A stretch of 64,000 nucleotides of DNA from Marinitoga piezophila KA3 (GTDB lineage: Bacteria; Thermotogota; Thermotogae; Petrotogales; Petrotogaceae): assembly GCF_000255135.1 (NCBI RefSeq), contig NC_016751.1, forward strand, positions 930,001-994,000, written 5' to 3'. The notes below the pieces were generated by a model, which searched no databases, was not told where the DNA came from, and saw only the letters and a list, made by a program, of their open reading frames with translations. Of the stretch, positions 61,319 to 64,000 are shown piece by piece; position 1 is the first letter of the stretch; each line of letters opens with the position of its first letter. The position numbers were made by a program, and so were the translations under genes.

Positions 61319-61352
61319 AAACCCGGGATGCAATAAAATCCCGGGTTTATTT
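61319..61352 (+). terminator. Terminator after the CsgG-like gene
   Basis: AAACCCGGGAT/ATCCCGGGTTT stem, followed by ATTTAATTTT. A second small hairpin GGATAG/CTATCC with a TTTATTTTTT tail lies at 61426-61452. Confidence 0.88.
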
Positions 61353-61450
61353 AATTTTAATTATTATGTTACCAAAAAGAAATTATTTTTTTGAACATTC
61401 TATTCAAAAAACAGTCTAATATGTCGGATAGCAAATCTATCCTTTATTTT

Positions 61451-61488
61451 TTGAAATATTCTTAGCAAATAATTATTACGATTGCTAA
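61451..61488 (+). promoter_or_regulatory. clpC promoter with CIRCE-like HrcA operator
   Basis: TTAGCAAAT-N9-GATTGCTAA (61462-61488) matches CIRCE (TTAGCACTC-N9-GAGTGCTAA) at 14 of 18 positions, with the exact N9 spacing and outer TTAGCA/TGCTAA conserved. TTGAAA (61451-61456) and TATTAC (61474-61479) at 17-nt spacing make a promoter whose -10 sits inside the operator. Heat-shock control by HrcA is the family expectation. Confidence 0.75.
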
Positions 61489-61528
61489 AAATAAAAATTA
61501 AAAATAGATACCTCAGGAGGTGATGGGT

Positions 61529-64000
61529 ATGCTAAACCCAAAAAACTTTACAGAAAAATCGCTGGAAATAATAGAAAACGCCAGAACAATTGCCAATGGA
61601 TATGGCACCAATGTGTTAACACCTGAACATATTACACTTGCCATTCTTGATAGCGATGATGAACATGTAAAAAAATTATTTGAAACAATAAACGTAGACG
61701 CTATAAAGGATAATATAGAAAGTGAATTGGCAGAAAACGCACAATATTCATACGGAAACCTTACTGATAATAGGGTATATATTTCCAGCACATTAGAAAG
61801 AATCTTTGAAATTGCAAAAACAGAAGCAAGAAAAACCAAACATAAACTTATTACAACATTGCATTTATTACTTGGAATAATGCTCGATGGAACATCTTAT
61901 TCAGCAAAATTATTCTCAAAATACGGATTAACAACCACAGAAGTTTATGAAGAATTAAAAAACATAAAAGTAACCAAAGAAGGAACAGAAGAAAAAGTTG
62001 GAGATGTTTTAGAACAGTTTACCATTGATTTGACAAAAATGGCAGAAGAAAAGAAATTAATGCCTGTTATTGGAAGAGATATTGAAATCCAAAGAACTAT
62101 TGAGATATTAAGCAGAAAAACAAAAAACAATCCTGTTCTCGTTGGTGATCCAGGTGTAGGTAAAACAGCTATAGTAGAAGGATTAGCACAGAGAATAGTA
62201 AAAGGTGCTGTTCCAGATGCATTAATAGACAAAAGAATTTTACAGCTAGATATGGGTAGATTACTGGCAGGCGCAAAATTCAGAGGAGAATTTGAAGAAC
62301 GTCTAAAAAATGTAATCGATGAAGTAAAAAAACAGGGTGATAAAATTATATTATTCATTGATGAATTGCATACAATTATCGGCGCAGGAAAAGCAGAAGG
62401 AAATTCGATGGATGCTGCAAATATGTTAAAACCTGATCTTGCACGAGGAGAATTAAGAGTTATAGGTGCAACAACACTTGATGAATATAGACAGTATATT
62501 GAAAAAGATAAAGCTCTTGCAAGAAGATTCCAACCTGTTCAGGTTGATGAACCTTCATTAGAAGACGCAATAGAAATCTTGAGAGGTATAAAAGAAACAT
62601 TTGAAAAACATCACAATGTTAAAATTTCAGATGAAGCAGTAGTTGCAGCAGTGAAGTTATCACATAGATATATAACAGATAGATTCTTACCAGATAAAGC
62701 TATAGATTTAATCGACGAAGCTGCAGCAAAAGCAAGACTTGAAAAGAGCTCTAAATTATCCAATATTAAGAAATTGGAATACGAAGCAAAGGAATTAGAA
62801 GAAGAAATTAACGACTTAACAGTAAAAGGAAAATATGAAGAAGCTGCTTTAAAGAAACAAAAATTATTTGAATTGGAAAAAGAAATTGAGAGACTAAAAG
62901 AAGAATACGAAAAGGAAAAAGACAAAGAAGAGGAAGAAGTAATTGTAGATGAAGACAAAATTGCAGAAATTATTGAAAAATGGACAGGAATTCCAGCTAA
63001 AAAAATGCTCGAAGAAGAAAGAGAAAAATTACTTAACCTTGAAAAAGAAATACACAAAAGAGTTGTAGGGCAGGAAGATGCTATTGTTAAAGTTGCTCAA
63101 CATATAAGAAAAGCAAGGGCTGGTTTAAAAGATCCAACAAGACCTATAGGTTCATTCTTATTCCTTGGTCCAACTGGAGTTGGTAAAACAGAATTAGCAA
63201 AAGCATTAGCTGAAGTATTATTTGATACAGAAGACGCACTAATCAGAATTGACATGTCTGAATACATGGAAAAGCATGCAGTTTCAAGATTAATTGGTTC
63301 ACCTCCAGGATATGTAGGATATGAAAGAGGAGGTCAATTAACAGAAGCTGTTAGAAGAAAACCGTATTCAGTAATACTAATCGATGAAGTAGAAAAAGCA
63401 CATCCAGATGTATTCAATGTATTATTACAGGTATTAGACGACGGAAGATTAACCGACGGAAAAGGTAATACCGTAGACTTCAGAAATACCATTATTATAA
63501 TGACAAGCAACATCGGTTCTGAAGGGATTTTAAAAACATTAGAACACAAAGGGCACCTTGGATTTGTAAGCGAAGAAGAAAAGGCTTCTACAGAAGAAGA
63601 ACTGGAAAAATTGATAAAAGAAGAATTAAAGAAATTCTTTAGACCGGAATTCCTTAACCGTTTAGATGAAATAGTGGTATTTAAACCATTAACCATAGAA
63701 GAAGTAAAAGAAATTGTTGGAATATTATTAAAACGCACAGAAGAAAGATTAAAAGAAAAAGATATAGAATTAATGATTACAGAAGACGCAAAAGAATATA
63801 TTGCTAAAAAAGGTTATGATAGAATCTTTGGTGCTCGTCCATTAAGAAGAGTTATAGAAAGAGAAATCGAAATGGAATTGGCAAATAAAATAATTGCTGG
63901 CGAAATTCCTCCAAAAAGTAAAGTAATTATTGACTTAAAAGATGATAAATTATTAATCAGAACCAGCAACGGCGAAATAAAACCAAAAGAAGAAAAGAAA
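61529..64000 (+). CDS. clpC: ClpC-type AAA+ unfoldase (3' truncated by window)
   Basis: 824 codons with no stop before the window end. ATG 61529 follows AGGAGGTGATGG. N-terminal Clp repeats (1-150); AAA-1 with VLVGDPGVGKTAIVEG, LFIDELHTIIGAG; a short middle domain with a UVR-like helix pair (VKGKYEEAALKKQKLFELEK), typical of ClpC and too short for ClpB; AAA-2 with FLGPTGVGKTELAKAL, VILIDEVEKAHPDVFN and FFRPEFLNRLDEIV. The ClpP-docking LGF loop (HKGHLGFVSEEE) is present. The Lys/Glu-rich end suggests it stops soon after the edge. Confidence 0.93.
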   Translation, partial: MLNPKNFTEKSLEIIENARTIANGYGTNVLTPEHITLAILDSDDEHVKKLFETINVDAIKDNIESELAENAQYSYGNLTDNRVYISSTLERIFEIAKTEARKTKHKLITTLHLLLGIMLDGTSYSAKLFSKYGLTTTEVYEELKNIKVTKEGTEEKVGDVLEQFTIDLTKMAEEKKLMPVIGRDIEIQRTIEILSRKTKNNPVLVGDPGVGKTAIVEGLAQRIVKGAVPDALIDKRILQLDMGRLLAGAKFRGEFEERLKNVIDEVKKQGDKIILFIDELHTIIGAGKAEGNSMDAANMLKPDLARGELRVIGATTLDEYRQYIEKDKALARRFQPVQVDEPSLEDAIEILRGIKETFEKHHNVKISDEAVVAAVKLSHRYITDRFLPDKAIDLIDEAAAKARLEKSSKLSNIKKLEYEAKELEEEINDLTVKGKYEEAALKKQKLFELEKEIERLKEEYEKEKDKEEEEVIVDEDKIAEIIEKWTGIPAKKMLEEEREKLLNLEKEIHKRVVGQEDAIVKVAQHIRKARAGLKDPTRPIGSFLFLGPTGVGKTELAKALAEVLFDTEDALIRIDMSEYMEKHAVSRLIGSPPGYVGYERGGQLTEAVRRKPYSVILIDEVEKAHPDVFNVLLQVLDDGRLTDGKGNTVDFRNTIIIMTSNIGSEGILKTLEHKGHLGFVSEEEKASTEEELEKLIKEELKKFFRPEFLNRLDEIVVFKPLTIEEVKEIVGILLKRTEERLKEKDIELMITEDAKEYIAKKGYDRIFGARPLRRVIEREIEMELANKIIAGEIPPKSKVIIDLKDDKLLIRTSNGEIKPKEEKK

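Noticed and set aside
61513-63738. Several Ser/Phe-rich minus-strand ORFs
   Set aside because: They are antisense shadows of clpC, whose own frame is open to the window end with all Clp motifs.
1-64000. CRISPR array, prophage or integron
   Set aside because: No spaced direct repeats, phage structural genes, integrase or attC-like sites were seen; the only tandem repeat is inside the Rpn gene.

Overview
The window is about 30% GC with dense, short-spaced gene strings. It looks like a chromosomal segment from a Gram-negative-type thermophilic anaerobe, most likely Thermotogota (Marinitoga/Petrotoga-like). The case rests on gene content: an archaeal-type asparagine synthetase, a NusA of about 341 aa, two MinD-type ATPases with inserted ferredoxin domains beside NifX-like proteins, Gly/Arg-rich DUF5320 proteins, an LptF/G permease fused to an outer-membrane LptD-like barrel, and a ClpC. 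The taxonomic call is inference. No prophage, plasmid or CRISPR array is visible, and the only mobile DNA is a decayed transposase scrap near 0.9 kb.

Layout. 0-0.8 kb: truncated ABC-2 permease followed by a 41-aa Cys-rich peptide (possible RiPP precursor). 1.0-4.5 kb: FMN riboswitch and riboflavin operon ribBA-ribH-ribD-ribE. 4.55-5.8 kb: an Asn-rich leader peptide and terminator/antiterminator in front of an archaeal-type asnA. 5.8-10.8 kb (minus): a 46-aa protein; HU, FluC/CrcB, DUF190, MoxR, DUF58 and a membrane protein. 11.0 kb: tRNA-Asp. 11.2-20.4 kb (minus): one long string ruvB-yggS-yggT-nadK-phoU-like-(lptF/G::lptD fusion)-UDG-DNA methyltransferase. 20.5-23.2 kb: rseP-ispG. 23.2-24.6 kb: PAS/GAF/GGDEF diguanylate cyclase that appears to start at ATA. 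24.9-32.7 kb: two M20 peptidases, then a minus-strand amidohydrolase, PLP enzyme and molybdenum hydroxylase suggestive of purine or N-heterocycle catabolism. 32.9-39.8 kb: secreted PHP hydrolase, GNAT, carboxyltransferase, HExxH protein, Crp-type regulator and a two-gene permease ending in an Fe-S domain. 39.8-45.3 kb: Fur-like regulator, rimP-nusA with a leader hairpin, a short DnaE, and an Rpn nuclease. 45.4-47 kb: rqcH. 47-52.4 kb: two transcription units encoding an OYE-type flavoenzyme, ferredoxin, two NifX-like proteins, two MinD-ferredoxin ATPases and two Gly/Arg-rich DUF5320 proteins. 52.4-54.7 kb: purA (with a second leader ORF/hairpin) and rsmA. 54.7-54.9 kb: an orphan promoter-terminator pair that probably makes a small RNA. 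54.9-59.9 kb: AI-2E-type permease, ruvX, small protein and recJ. 60-61.3 kb: secreted CsgG/FlgT-like protein with a C-terminal barrel. 61.5 kb to the end: CIRCE-controlled clpC, truncated by the window edge.

RNA-level control is a theme. Four biosynthetic or housekeeping units carry a leader hairpin between promoter and first gene: an FMN riboswitch, an Asn-codon attenuator, a purA leader ORF ending inside a terminator loop, and a rimP-nusA leader hairpin. Many promoters share an extended -10 TGNTATAAT. All functional calls come from reading the sequence and general family knowledge; no database search was run.
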